A stretch of DNA of 64,000 bases from Orthonyx spaldingii (taxonomy: Eukaryota; Chordata; Aves; Passeriformes; Orthonychidae): assembly GCA_013397795.1 (NCBI GenBank), contig VZTJ01001390.1, positions 55,643 to 119,642 of the forward strand, given 5' to 3'. Every line of letters starts with the position of its first letter. Positions within the stretch are counted from its first letter, which is position 1. The position numbers were made by a program, and so were the translations under genes. Shown piece after piece: positions 24,651-36,330 of this stretch. Under the pieces are notes generated by a model. It saw only the letters and a list, made by a program, of their open reading frames with translations. It was not told the origin of the DNA and did not search any database.

Positions 24651-26237
24651 AGCGAGACATCCCGTTCCCATGTCAGGGAAGGGAATTTCCCCCCTCTCAC
24701 TACCGGGGAACCTCCACAATGATCAGAGAGAATCCTTTCCCAATAAATACAACTTTCCTGCCTGTGTGCACGGCACATGTTCATCTCGGTTTTGCTGTCA
24801 AACCTATCCCAGCTCAGGACTTCTACACCAACATCTTCCTGTCACTGACAACTTTCTGCATGGAATATTTGCTTTATTCCCACTCTGCTGCATATATGGA
24901 AGGTTTAGTGCAGCAGTTGCTTGTGTCCGAGGAGAAAGGACATAATGAGGAGGTTTTCCCTCTGTGTAAGGGATAACAACTGTGTGATGGCACTACCTCT
25001 GCACAGCAGATGTATAAAATCAAGGAGTTTATTTTCACCTCTCTTTTTTTGGTGGGAATTGGCTAAGACAGGCCATGGTTATGGTATGACCTTAATTGTG
25101 TGCAGCAGAGTCCTTTTGGGGTTGTTTCCAGGTGTTTTCTTCCCTACTCCTGTGCTAACACACTGGTTACACTGCTCTGTACAGGTAAAAAGTTCAGCAG
25201 CTGATGGAGAAAATGTTATCCCCCAGCAGCTGCTCATGAATTCTTATGTGCCAGCAGCAGTGCATGAACCATTCTTTGTTGTGAGATAAAATCTGACAGA
25301 AGAGCATAGCTCCTGACAGAAAAATCTGATGCAATTAAGTTTCTGTGCACAGCTCATAAACTTTGATATGGCAAATAATGGCTAAAATTGATCTTAAATC
25401 CAACATTAAAATGTGCCCAAACCCCCCATGTTCCACCAGATCAGCTCCAGGTATCCATCTCTGCCCTCTTGGTGGAGGCAGGGCATGTTTTTCTTCCACA
25501 CAGAAATATCAGGCAACAAAAGAAAAAAAATGGGAGAGGCTGGGGATAAATTTCAGGCAAATGTGAATTTCTAGCACTGCATATTAGCAAAGCTAATGAA
25601 GCAGGACAAAAATGACATGGGTTGGCCTTGAGGAATTTTTCTTTGTGGAAGCTCAGTCATGTAAAGGAAACCAAGACCATACACTCGATGTCCTCACCAG
25701 TTTGGACCATAGCTTTGACTGGGCGGCTGCTACAGACCCCTTTGGGTCTCTGCTGTGCTGCATCTTTGGAAAAAATCTGTTTTGGAGGAAAACTAAAGTT
25801 TCCTGCTTGTGCCTTGTGGGTTGGGAGCAGGTGGGAGATGGGGACATTGCCACCCGTGATGGCAACGTCATCCTGGCTGGGAGGAGACGGGAAAGAGCAC
25901 GGCTGGGAACCAGCATGGAATTCACACCTCCTGGAGCACATGGAAAAGGGAGTGTGTGAGTGTCTTAGGTACAGAACAACACAATGTGGAGAGGGAAAGG
26001 ACGTAGTGAGGACTGAAAATATCCAACCACTAAGAGAAGCTTCCTGTGGACTCAGGACAAACCTCAATATTTGCTGTTTCCAGCAGCACAGCTCTGGTGT
26101 CTGGCACACTCCTTGATCCCAACTTCTGTGGCAATCCAGAGACTGGCAGCACTTGTGGAATGAGCTACTTTAAATATGGGCAAAGGCATCCAAATCTGAC
26201 CAAAGACCATCCACATTAACTGAACTGTTAAGAACAG
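24651..26237. other. Non-genic unique sequence
   Basis: A plus-strand frame running 24367-24945 (192 codons) passes straight through the CR1 tail and so is not a real exon. Nothing else was recognised. Confidence 0.5.
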
Positions 26238-26385
26238 CATCATGGAATTGTTAAGGTTGGAACAGACCCATCGAGTGCAGCCATTGCCCAGCACTGGCAT
26301 TCCCCACTAACCCATATCCCACATCCACATGGCTTTTGAACCCTTCCAGGGACAGTGATTCCACCACTGCCCTGCGCAGCCCAGT
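26238..26385 (-). mobile_element. CR1 LINE tail, older subfamily
   Basis: Antisense: 'catggaattgttaaggttgg', 'cccatatcccacatccacat', 'cccttccagggacagtgatt', 'ccaccactgccctgcgcagc'. It is about as diverged as the 24.5-kb copy. An AT-rich segment with TAAAATAATA follows. Confidence 0.88.
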
Positions 26386-27003
26386 CATGAAATACGAAAA
26401 CAGGATCAATAAAACAATAATAAAATAATATTAGGAAGCAGTCCCAGCTAAAGAATGAGCAGGAAGTTCCCTGTATCCATGCACAGAAATACTGGGGATT
26501 TTTTTTTCCATCCACTGTGTGCCCAGAGCCTGCCAGACTCCGTGCTCACCCCACGGCTGGGAGCTGGGAACGGACACCTGAGCACAACCTGCCTGCACAG
26601 AGGAATTTCCTGAGACGCTGCACTTTGGAGATGCCAAATGATCCTATTACAGACTTATCAAAGCAGTGGGGATTAGTAGAGATAACACAACTTTCAGCAC
26701 TGGTCTCTGCCTTTCTTTGCTCTTTTGTTTGTCTAAATAGCTGTTTTGGTGAGTGCAGGGAAATAATAGGAGGCAATTATTGCTCCATGTAATGTTCCAT
26801 GTTTGGTTTTGTAATCCTTCAGTTCTGTTTATTCTCATTTTGAGCAAAAAACTTCCCCCTGGAATATGCTAATCGCCTTTCAGCTCTGCAGAGCTCTCCT
26901 CCTGCAGAGGCTCCTGGCTTTGTGTCCACCTGATGGCAGCGCAAGGACAGCGCTGTCCCCAGGGCCCGGGGCACTCAATGCCCGTTGTTTGGGCTGCACG
27001 TCC

Positions 27004-27063
27004 AGGCACAAAACAGCGGCAACAAATCCACCCAGGCACAAAACAGCAGGAACAAATCCACCC
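27004..27063. repeat. Two-copy 30-bp tandem duplication
   Basis: A 30-base unit beginning aggcacaaaacagc is present twice in direct succession (27004-27033 and 27034-27063), with only a two- to three-base difference. Thirty is a multiple of three, so overlapping open frames show a ten-residue duplication (RHKTAATNPP / RHKTAGTNPP). There is no evidence it is translated. Confidence 0.85.
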
Positions 27064-27710
27064 AGCAGCCCAGCACCGGGAGCTCCCCCGCTGGCAGCCC
27101 TCCGTGGCTCAGCTCCTTTCACCTTCAGGAAGGCGGAGAGGGATTTTGGATGGTGCGGAAGGAGCTGAGGGAACCAGAGGGCTTTGCAAAAGCAGCTTTT
27201 TGGAGAAGCTGACCTTATCTGAGCTTTTAATCAGCTTTTAGGTCCTGAAAATTTGTACCCAGCCTCTCCTTAGTTGGTGATCTCTCCTAAAATCTCCTTA
27301 GGAAGATCTAGGGAGGGGTTCTTGTGTGCTTTCCACGCCTTGTCCCTCCAGCCTCTCCTTGGGAGGTGCAAGGAGATGTCTGGGAAGCACCACTGTCCCC
27401 TGAGCACCATTAGGGGAGGCTGGTGGGACCTGTAGCCACAGGATTATTGCAGGGGGACGGATTTTGCCCCAGCAGGTCTCTGTCACATAGTTCTGCAGGT
27501 AACATCGGGGATCAAAACTGGGGGGACATCAGCTTTTCCTGCCAAATGCCTCCCTGGAAGCTGAATCCCCCTTTCCTGGGAGCCCCAGCAGGCAGGTGGC
27601 AGGAGATGGTGTGCCAGTAGATTGAAGAGCTATTGCTGCCCTGTGGCTGTGTTTCTGCTAATTGAGGGACTCCAGGAAGAGATCTAAAGACTTGTTGTGA
27701 CTGCCTGGGT

Positions 27711-27733
27711 CACAGAATCATGGAATCATGGAA
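27711..27733 (-). mobile_element. Isolated CR1 terminal-repeat word
   Basis: The 23 bases are identical to the terminal repeat that starts the CR1 copy 264 bases to the right (27975). The body of a CR1 does not follow. It may be an extremely truncated insertion or a local duplication of the CR1 end. Confidence 0.5.
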
Positions 27734-27974
27734 ACCTACCTTCACTCTGGAGCCTGGGAGCAGCTGTGCAGAAGCTGGGAAGAAAGGACATGTTTAAGTA
27801 CTTTGCTGGCTCAGGGCCTCAAATGGTGGATACAGAGTGGATGAAGGTGTTCCTGGATGGAAGATCATCCCTGGAACATCAACTGACAGGCAGAGTGTTG
27901 GTGCCTGGTGCACTTGTGCATCTCCAAGGGGATGGTGTTCATTCTCCAGACCCCTCCTGCAGCTTGGTCTGGAG

Positions 27975-28490
27975 CACAGAATCATGGAATCATGGAATGG
28001 TTTGAGTTGAGAGGAACCTTAGTGCCCATCTAGCCCCTGCCCCTGCCATGGCCAGGGACACCTTCCACTGTCCCAGGGTGCTCCAAGCCCCGTCCAGCCT
28101 GGCCTTGGACACTTCCAGGGATCCAGGGGCAGCCACAGCTTCTCTGGGCACCCTGTGCCAGGGCCTCATCATCCTCACAGGGAAGGATTTCGTCCATGTA
28201 TCTAACCTAAATCTTTCAGTTGGAGTCATTCCCCCTTGTCCTGTCACTCCAGTTCCTGATGAGAAGTCTCTCTCTGGCTTGCCAGTAGCCTCTTCAGACC
28301 CTGGAAGGTGCTGTGAGGTGTCCACACAACCTTCCCTTCCCCAGGCTGGGCATTCCCAGCTGTCACAGCCTGATTTCATAGTGGAGGTTCTCCAGTCCCC
28401 TCAGCAACTTCATGGCTCTTCTCTGGACTTGTTGCAAGAGTTCCATGTCCTTCATCACCAACCCAAAAAGGCACAGCTGGGGAGGGATGT
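27975..28490 (-). mobile_element. CR1 LINE, 5'-truncated copy
   Basis: About 515 bases, one of the longer copies. On the plus strand it opens with cacagaatcatggaatcatg. It runs through the shared tail and then into the segment upstream of it ('gaggttctccagtcccctca', 'gcaacttcatggctcttctc', 'ttgcaagagttccatgtcct'), which corresponds to sequence just after the RT domain. No intact ORF is retained. Confidence 0.93.
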
Positions 28491-28550
28491 GAGCTTTGCC
28501 AATCTGAACTGTCTCTGCTGGGACACAAAGAACACCCAAAAACTATAAGG

Positions 28551-28652
28551 GAATCACTAAGGCTGGAAAACACCTTCAGATCATTCCCTTTGGCCAAGTG
28601 CCACCATGCCCACTTAATTCTGATGCCACATCTGCTTATGTTTTGAACACCG
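28551..28652 (-). mobile_element. CR1 LINE tail, older subfamily, adjoining a younger copy
   Basis: 'gaatcactaaggctggaaaa', 'gccaccatgcccacttaatt' and 'gatgccacatctgcttatgt' match the old-lineage tail in antisense. It lies 60 bases beyond the 5' end of the preceding copy and has the same orientation, but belongs to a different lineage. It is an independent insertion, not a continuation. Confidence 0.75.
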
Positions 28653-29129
28653 TGGAGTTGTTTATGCCCTGATTTGAGGCAAACACAACTCCCCAGGGCA
28701 TCAGGCCTGTGGATTGTTCCCTGGAGCACAGGGATGCTCCCACAGGGAAACGTGAGTGCACGTTCAGTGTTTGGCTGAGCTGAAGGAGCTCTTTCACTCA
28801 AGGTTTTAAAGCCCGAGGAGCAGCCTGCTTGTTGTTCCTTTGTCTCATTTGTGCAAGTTCTGTGTGGCTCCCTAAATCCTGCAGCTGGTGCTGGGAATTA
28901 CACGGGCCAGCACTCAGCCTTGGCTTGGTGGGTTCGCTCCTCCCGCTCCTCTGGCGACTGCGGAAAACAAACCCGGAGCGTTCATAGCGGATTAAACAGC
29001 AAGCCTCCACCGATACCCACCCACAGCAGCTCTCCAGCAGAGCCAGGACAGGTGACAATATCCCACAAATATACATAATAAAGCTCTGGAGAAGTGTGCT
29101 GGGAGCTGGGCTGGGGGGGAGGAAGGAGC
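28653..29129. other. Non-genic unique sequence
   Basis: Moderately GC-rich. No element or exon was recognised. Confidence 0.5.
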
Positions 29130-29265
29130 CGGGGAAATAATGCATAATTCACAAGGCAAATTAATCACTCCTCTCTCCTCTGCCTGTTGCAATTATGTGG
29201 AACACAAGTAATAACCAGGTTACTATTTTTTATTATTATTATTTTTATAGCAGGAGAGTAAACAG
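29130..29265. other. AT-rich block with ATT run, possible conserved non-coding element
   Basis: 'ataatgcataattcacaagg' includes an octamer-like ATGCATAAT word, and 'gcaaattaatcactcc' a homeodomain-type TTAAT. A short (ATT)n run occupies 29223-29250. Regulatory function is inferred only. Confidence 0.25.
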
Positions 29266-30059
29266 TGGGGCTGGGGACATTTGAGCGAGGACAGGCTGAA
29301 AGCTCCAGTCACATTTAGAGTGGTGCCTCACCAAGATTTCTATCTGGCTGTCCTTTCATTGTGGAAAGGGCTTTTTTTTTTTTTTCCTAATTCTTTCCCC
29401 TTTAGATTGGTGGGGAGTTGTGGAAAAGAGGAGGGCGGGGGGTTGGTGCGCGTTAGAGCAGAGAGATTGGGTAAAATTATTTTCCTTCATGCTTGGCTAG
29501 GCCTCAGTGTGAAAAAGGGGACCCAGCTTAGGGCTGGTGGGAGATGGAAGATAAAAGCAGCTTCATTTCTCACTGACCTTCCATGCGTTCGGCCCGGCCG
29601 CGCAAGGGGGGAAGGAACAATGGGAGCTACCTCCAGAAAAACCAGCCCTGAGCACCTGCACCCGGCTCCGGTGAATCCAGGTGGGGAAAACCAAAAAAAG
29701 TCAGGGCTGCACCTGGAAAGGGTTTCCAGAGCCCTGTGGGAGGTGGGTGTGGAGTGGCTGTGGTGGGTGTGGGCACCGGGAGTCTCTGGGAGATGGGGCA
29801 GGGTGGGATCCATGCAGCCATCAGGACTCATCAGGAGGATGTAAATCAGCCTAAAGAAATCCCATGGACTGTCTAAGGAAATCAAATCCGAGTCCCAGTT
29901 CAGCAAGAGATTTGATGCAACACTCACCAGCCATTAGCAGGAATAGGAGCAGGCTCGGAAGGGATGCCTGAGCCCCTCACTCAGCAATCCTGCACAGCAA
30001 AACCCTTTGGAAAACACCTGCTTTGTATCCTAGGAGGAAGCAAAGCTTTGCATTACAGT
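29266..30059. other. Non-genic unique sequence
   Basis: Contains a T14 run (about 29370), a G-run (about 29428) and a small CpG-bearing patch at 29585-29610 ('cgttcggcccggccgcgcaa') that is too short for an island. The 187-codon plus frame (29281-29844) has no domain. Confidence 0.5.
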
Positions 30060-30360
30060 GAATCATGGAACCATCAACTTCTTTGGGTGGGAAGGGACCT
30101 TACAGCCCATTCAGTCCCACTCCTGCCATGGCAGGGACACCTTCCACTGTCCCAGGCTGCTCCAAGCCCCATCCAACCTGGCCTTGGGCACTTCCAGGGA
30201 TCCAGGGGCAGCCACAGCTTCTCTGGGCACCCTGTGCCAGGGCCTCACCACCCTCACAGGGAAGAATTCCTTCCCAATATCCCATCTAACCCTGTCCTCT
30301 ATGGCACTGCAAAACCCTTGTCCAAAGTTGCTCTCCAGCTTTTTTGTAGCCTCCCTTTAA
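30060..30360 (-). mobile_element. CR1 LINE, 5'-truncated copy
   Basis: About 300 bases with a well-preserved common-subfamily tail: 'gccatggcagggacacctt', 'gatccaggggcagccacagc', 'ttctctgggcaccctgtgcc', 'aatatcccatctaaccctgt'. Relatively little divergence from the copies at 35, 39 and 51 kb indicates a fairly young insertion. Confidence 0.95.
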
Positions 30361-32796
30361 GGGAAGGTGATGTGGACTGAGTAAAGGTGCGATGGAGGAT
30401 GGAGGGTGCAGCTGGTCCCCCTTGGCACAGGTGCAGGGAGTTCGCCAAGAGCCTGGTGGGCCTAAAAAAGGGTTTCTGGAAGGCTGAGAATGTTCTTAGT
30501 GCTGGGTGAATCCCTCCTGGAGGGAGGTGGTCTCTGCTCTATGCCCTGAGAGGAGATGCTTCTTTATGTTTTGTTTTCCTCGTTCACATCCCTGAGGACT
30601 GGGGTGCTATTTTAAGTGGGAAGGCAGAGAAAAGTCTCCTACACTGAGTAGGGCTGGCTGTAGGCTCTGACATCCTGGTGCCCTGATGATGGAAGACAGG
30701 TGGGTATTTGTTCTTCCTTGCTCTTTTCTCCACTCAAGTGACTTCCATGTCAAAGTGCATCTCCTTCCTGGTCCTCATGTGGTGATTTCATGGTGGGGTT
30801 CACTCAGTGATTTCCTCACCAAGAGCTTTTAGATGACAAAAAGCTCTTTTCAGCCCCCAGTTCTAGACCTGTTCCTGCACTTTGAACAGTGCCCTCAGCT
30901 CCTCGAGATCCTGGAGGCGATTTCAAGCCCTCCTTGATGGTAACACAGCTCACCCTGCAGGCCCAGTTAATTAGCCCAGGATTACTGAGGTGCTAATACG
31001 TCGTGGAGCTCTTTAGCACCTTTTGTGTGTTTGTAGTTTTCCCAAGAGCTGAGGGTTTGTACAGGGCCTGTGACACGGGAATTCCTTCCTTTCACCTACC
31101 TACGGCCCGAAATGCAGAGGTAAAACACATCAGCAGGGCACCCACCCCTGGGCAGGCGGTTTCAGAGGCAGAGCTGAGCTGGAATGTGGCTGTGGAAGAG
31201 CTTCCTCCTTGTATTTCCGTGTGAGTAAAATCAAAAAGGGAGTTAAACCCTTTTTAAACTTAAATTTCCACTGACATAAAAGGCTCATCAGCCCTTGGTG
31301 CTGCTGTGTGAAGTGTCTGGCCTCAGATGACTGTTTTGCTGATGAGATCTTCCAGGTTAGTCCTGGATGCTTCCCGGGACACCTGCTCCAATTGGGCACC
31401 AATTAAAACAGAAAGTCTCTATTTAGGCAACAGACACCTGTTTGGGATGAATCTGAATTATAGGTGGGGGAGAAAGTGCTTTGTGCTTGTCTGTAAATGA
31501 TGCTGGAAATCGGGAGCTTATTTCCTGAATCGTTCTTTGAAATGCCATGGAAGTTGAGCAATTAATTCCCTGGGAAAGCCCAGGTTGCTACTTTTATAAA
31601 AGTTGAAGTATTATAACTTTAAACATAAACATCAGATGCTTTTTAACCAGTTTTCCAGCTGAAGCTTTCCCAAGGAACTTTATTGTGTCTCCCTCAAAAG
31701 TCCTTCCTGTGGGAACAGTGAACAGAGAAGTGCTGTCAGACAAAACCCTGATGTAAAGAAAATGAGAGGTGTCACACGTCCTTCTGGTCCTTCCCAAGTG
31801 CTTTTCCAGCAAGAAGGAGCCTCCTGCCGTCAGGAACTGGGCTTATACTGGTTGAGCCACCCAGGTGCCTGGTGAAGCGGAAATAGGGTTTGGGGGAGGT
31901 TTGCTCAGCAAATGGATTTTGGGGAGTCCAGGGGTGCACCTGGGTCACCTCCCCAAGCCAGCTTATGCCGCTGAGCTGGAAGGCATCCACTCGATGTATT
32001 TTTTTTTTTTTTTTTTGTCTCCTGGTTGTTCTTGTTCTCTTTCAGAACCCCCAAAATTCTGCAAATTCTTATTGCTGCAGATCCTCTGTCTTCCTCCTTG
32101 ACTGCTCCTCACATCAAGACAAGGACTAACCCAGGGAGTCCTTTAGCGAAAAAAACCCTTATGGAGTAGAAATCTTTCTTTCCTTTAAAATAAATCAACA
32201 AGAGGGGGTTTATAATTTCTCCAGAGGGAAAATTGCACCTGCCAGTCTGTTTTCTCAGGCCTCAGCTCTCGAAGCACTTGAGCACAATTCCAGCTTGAAT
32301 TGCAGGAGTTCTCCTCCTGCCTGGCTCCCGTCAGATGACTCATGGCTTTCGAAGTTGGTCACGTCCTTCAGGATCCTGCGGAATTGAATGGAGCCTTTCC
32401 TTCCCTGCAGCTCAAGGATGTGGGATGGGAGCCATCCTGCCTTCCAACCTGCCTCCTGCCCAAGCTCGTGTCAAAATGTTCTCCTTCCAGAAGCTGCAGC
32501 ACGGTTCTGTTTGGCAGACAGGAACACAGGGACGTGCCGGGTGCTTTGCCACGTTCCCCCCACAGGGAACAATTTCACATCTCTTCAGTTTGAACCAGGG
32601 TTTTGTCCGTGTCTCGTTAACCCCCTTGCTGCCCCGCTGCAAGAGATATTCCTGCATGCCCAGCTTGGCCTAAATCTTTCTTTCCAGCCTTAGAAAGGCA
32701 CTAGAGGCAGAGTTGAGAGAGCCTGGATTTTAAGTTAGAGGGACGCTTTGCATCGTGTCTTGGAGCTGGTGGACTTCGCCTGCAGCTGAGCCCTGG
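30361..32796. other. Non-genic unique sequence
   Basis: A T18 run lies at 31999-32016. A small AT-rich patch at 30960-31010 ('gttaattagcccaggattac') carries TAAT and GGATTA words. No repeat family or exon was recognised. Confidence 0.5.
31999..32016. repeat. Poly-T run
   Basis: Eighteen consecutive T. Upstream sequence shows no retroposon body on the minus strand that would explain it as a poly-A tail. Confidence 0.9.
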
Positions 32797-33063
32797 GATG
32801 AGGGGTGATGGTTTGGAACTAAAAGAGGGTAGGTTTAGACTCGATGTAAGGAAGACGTTTTTTACAATGAGGGTGGGGAGGCCCTGGCACAGGGTGCCCA
32901 GAGAAGCTGTGGCTGCCCCTGGATCCCTGGAAGTGTCCCAGGCCAGGCTGGATGGGGCTTGGAGCATCCTGGGACAGTGGAAGGTGTCCCTGCCCATGGC
33001 AGGGAGTGGGACTGGTTGGGCTTTAAGGGCTCTTCCAACCACAATCATTCTGTGATTCCATGA
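32797..33063 (+). mobile_element. CR1 LINE, 5'-truncated copy
   Basis: Sense copy starting at 'gatgaggggtgatggtttgg', then 'ggtttagactcgatgtaagg', 'gggtgcccagagaagctgtg', 'ggctgcccctggatccctgg' and the terminal 'aatcattctgtgattccatg'. The intact terminal octamer pair and clear consensus words indicate a young copy. Confidence 0.95.
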
Positions 33064-33699
33064 CCCTGCAGTGCCAGGATGATCCTGCTTTGCCTTCTGC
33101 ACCACCAGTACCCAAGAAGCATCAGATGGACCTGCAGGCCCTAGAGGAGATTTTCTCCAGAGTGTGAACTCAAATCCACACTCTGGTCCTACCTCCCTCT
33201 GTGCTCTGAAGTTTCCAAGGGAAATTGTAGCTGTTCCCATTTCACTTCAGGTCTTGAGCACCTTCTGGGAAGCTCAGTGAGCTCCTTTGTCCCGTTCCTT
33301 GCAGACACTGGGGTTCTCCTGTTGTTTTTTTCTGGGCTTGTCTTGGTTCAAGTGTCTGCTCCAGCCTGCCATGGAATTCCCCCAGTCTGAATTCCTGCTG
33401 CTCTTCCTGCCCAGGGAAATCACATAAATGTGTCCTGCTTATGCCACCCTTCACCAAACGAGGAGAGCACTGCAGTTGGATCCTGGGGAGGGATTTTGAG
33501 TTCTGGTCTGATTTTTAGGTCCTGAAGTCAAACAGGACCAGTTCCACCCCCCAACAAAAGCTGGGCAGAGCAGGAGGGGCCATGACAGGTTGCCAGCAGG
33601 GCAAATGCTGCCGTTGAGTTTTCCCTTCCTGCCCCTTCTCCAACGACGGGAGCCTGCCCCATCCCTTCACCCCATGAGCCCTCTCTCATGGCAGGAAAC
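33064..33699. other. Non-genic unique sequence
   Basis: Nothing was recognised between the CR1 copy and the AT-rich block that follows. Confidence 0.5.
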
Positions 33700-34320
33700 T
33701 CTTCAAGCTCACATAGCCTTCAAATCAAAAAAATTACTTGTTATCCATCCAATTTCTCTGAGAGGAAATTCTATTAAATCCCCAGAAGAACGTGCATTAT
33801 GGCTGTACTTTCCGAAGCAAACCCTTGAATAAACTTTTTTCCTTATTCCACATAACTCCCATTATTGCTGTCATTATGAAGCAGATGAACATTTTCTAGA
33901 ACAATTAGACGCGGGTGTATGGAATAAAGAGCGGAGTTCGCCTGAGATCATTGAAACCTATCTGTTTGGGTGATTCATTTTCTTCCAACTAGGCTGCCCA
34001 TAATAAGCTTTTCTTCTCTGGCTTTGTCTTGTTTCCCATTTCAGGCAGCCACAATGCCCGAAGAATTGAAAGAATGTCTTTCCCCATGTCCTTGTGCCGT
34101 GACTGAGCCTCGCAAACAAAAAAAAATAAAATATATTTAAGAAAAAAATAAAGCAGAAAAAGAGGAGAAAGAGGGGGCAGAGCAGATTATAAATAAAACA
34201 AGTGGTGAGGGTAATCTGGGGCGTGAGGGCCTTGAGTAATGTTATGGTGTAGAGGATGGGAGATGAACTCTTTGTGCTCCTAAATGGAAAAAACCATCTA
34301 TGTGCATAAGAGATGACAGA
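33700..34320. other. AT-rich repeat-free block, candidate conserved non-coding element
   Basis: About 620 bases with no CR1, rich in TAAT and ATTA words ('ctcccattattgctgtcatt', 'gcccataataagctttt'). A short A-rich run lies at 34118-34150. A minus-strand open frame of 135 codons (33958-34365) is low-complexity and hydrophobic. It is better explained by the T/A-rich DNA than by a gene. Confidence 0.35.
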
Positions 34321-34567
34321 ATATTCCTTGTCTTGGACTGGTTCTCGTGTCAGGTGGAGCCACATGCTGAGAAAACTTCATCTCCTGCTTCCACAATTTC
34401 AGTCAAGTCCCCAGTGTTCCAAAGGTGACCCTGTGGAAAACGAAATTTGGCTCTCTGGGTTATGTGCCACAAAGGTGACACAGCTGGTCTGTGGGGCTGG
34501 GGCAGAGCAACGGAAATGGTGCAGAAACCTTTGCAAATGCAGGGTGTTGACCTTCCCCATGCCCTCA

Positions 34568-35165
34568 CCCCAGGGCATCCTGCGCTGATCCCCAGCGTGG
34601 GCAGCAGCAAAGGGATTGGGATTGTGCCCCTGTGCCCCTGTGCTCAGGTGAGACCCCACCTGCAGAGCTGCCCCAGCCCTGGACCCAGCACAGGGAGCAC
34701 CTGGAGCTGCTGGAGAGAGCCCAGAGGAGGCTCCAGGATGGTCAGGGGGATGGAGCAGCTCTGCTGGGAGGAAAGGCTGGAAGAGCTGGGATTGTTCAGC
34801 GTGGAGAAGAGAAGCTTTGGAGTGACCTCATTGTGACCTTCCAGGACCTGAAGGAACTGACAAAAAAGGGGGCGAGAGATGATTTCCAAGTGCCAGGACA
34901 AGGGAGAATGGCTTCAAACTGACAGAGGGCAGGGTTAGATGGGATATTGGGAAAGAATTCCTCCCTGTGAGGGAGGTGAGGCCCTGGCACAGGGTGCCCA
35001 GAGAAGCTGTGGCTGCCCCCGGATCCCTGGAAGTGTCCAAGGCCAGGCTGGACAGGGCTTGGAGCAGCCTGGGACAGTGGAAGGTGTCCCTGCCCATGGC
35101 AGGAGTGGCACTGGATGGGTTTTAAGGTCCCTTCCCAACCCAAACCACTCCCTGATTCTGTGATT
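34568..35165 (+). mobile_element. CR1 LINE, longest copy in the window
   Basis: About 600 bases in sense orientation. Order: 'ccccagggcatcctgcgctg' (end of the RT-side region), 'gtgagaccccacctgcagag', 'agggagcacctggagctgct', 'gagaagagaagctttggagt', 'gtgaccttccaggacctgaa', 'gggtgcccagagaagctgtg' and the terminal 'cccaacccaaaccactccct'. CR1 is a non-LTR retrotransposon of the L3/CR1 clade whose reverse transcriptase recognises this 3' end. Only the 3' portion is kept, so the copy cannot move itself. It is a good reference for annotating the shorter fragments. Confidence 0.95.
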
Positions 35166-36010
35166 ACTGACAGAACTGCAGCTGGCTCCCACTGACGCTT
35201 TGCCCACATCTTTATTTCCTGGCAGCTTTTCTTTGGAGCTGTCAGGATGTGTCCATGACTCCCAGCCAGGCTGTGCCATTGATGGAGCAGCAGAGCCCCA
35301 GCAGCTCCAATGCCTGTCCTGGGGAAGGCTTCTCCTTCTCAAACTGGCTCCTCTCCCTGGGGCAAGAGCTTTGTCCTGCACATAAAGTGCAGTTTCCTCC
35401 TCAGTACCTCACAGATGGCTCTGGTGCCGCCCATCCCAAGTCGATCAGCCTGAATTTCCTTGTTTTGATGGTTTCTCACAGGCAGCTGCACCTCACTCAC
35501 AGGAGTGGGTACTGTGAGGCCCCTCCTTGGAGGGCTCAGAAAGAATTTCCATGTGTTTTTTTTTTCCTGAAATACACCTGGATAACGAGAGATGACTGAT
35601 AGGACAGGGAGATTCATGGAGGGGGATGAGCTTTGTAGGGGGCTTAAATAATATTTTCCTTGTTCATCTAAAATGAAACACGAGTCTGCTGGGTGATCTC
35701 GTGCTGGTTCACCTCTTGTTGCAAGGAGGACGACAGCAGTGCAGCCGAAATTCCTGTCTGATGGCAGGAATGAGCCTTGTGGTTATCACCCAAATCCCCA
35801 TGGAGCAGCCTGGGATTTTGTCAGCACTGCTGTGAGTGCTCTGGAAATCTCCTGGACACCTCCAAGAACGCTTTGCACATTGGTTTGCAACTCAAGAAAT
35901 TGTTGGAGAGCGGAAGGAAATAAAGAGCTTGCTTTGAATCTTTTAAAACAGCAGCAGCTGACGTGGGGTCTGCCCTGGACTGCTTTTGGATATATATATT
36001 AGCAGGGATT
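35166..36010. other. Non-genic unique sequence
   Basis: No element was recognised. 35560 onward carries a T-run and then moderately AT-rich DNA. Confidence 0.5.
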
Positions 36011-36330
36011 GAACGGAATGGAAGCTGCTGGAGTATGTGAGGCAAGGGAAAATGTTTTTCTAAGGAAAAGAAATGGTAAAACTTCAGGGAGAAAGCAGAG
36101 AATGCGAGACCTTGAACCGAGCCTCTTTGGGGAAAGGGGGGGATGAAACAGGAAAAGAAAGTGCCCACTTGAATAATAGACTAACTGGCGACCTTGAACA
36201 TATATGTGTGCATAATGAGAGTGAAACAAAGAGCCTCTGAATATCAGGCATTCTTAGGCTGCAGAATAATAATCACAAGTGGCAAATGTAAAAAATACAA
36301 GGAAGACATAAAATATAACTGAAGTAATGG
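36011..36330. other. AT-rich repeat-free block, possible conserved non-coding element
   Basis: Purine-rich then AT-rich sequence with 'acttgaataatagactaact' and 'gcagaataataatcacaagt'. It contains no CR1 and no long homopolymers. The evidence is compositional only. Confidence 0.3.

Larger units (their letters stand above)
26386..27974. other. Non-genic unique sequence
   Basis: Includes an AT-rich patch (26640-26860), the 30-base tandem duplication at 27.0 kb and a detached 23-base CR1-end word at 27.71 kb, both listed separately. No exon was recognised. Confidence 0.5.

Noticed and set aside
24367..24945. 192-codon plus-strand frame
   Set aside because: It runs through an antisense CR1 tail, which is untranslated, so the frame is accidental.
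29585..29612. CpG-rich patch as a promoter CpG island
   Set aside because: Under 30 bases, with no sustained CpG density around it and no first exon downstream.
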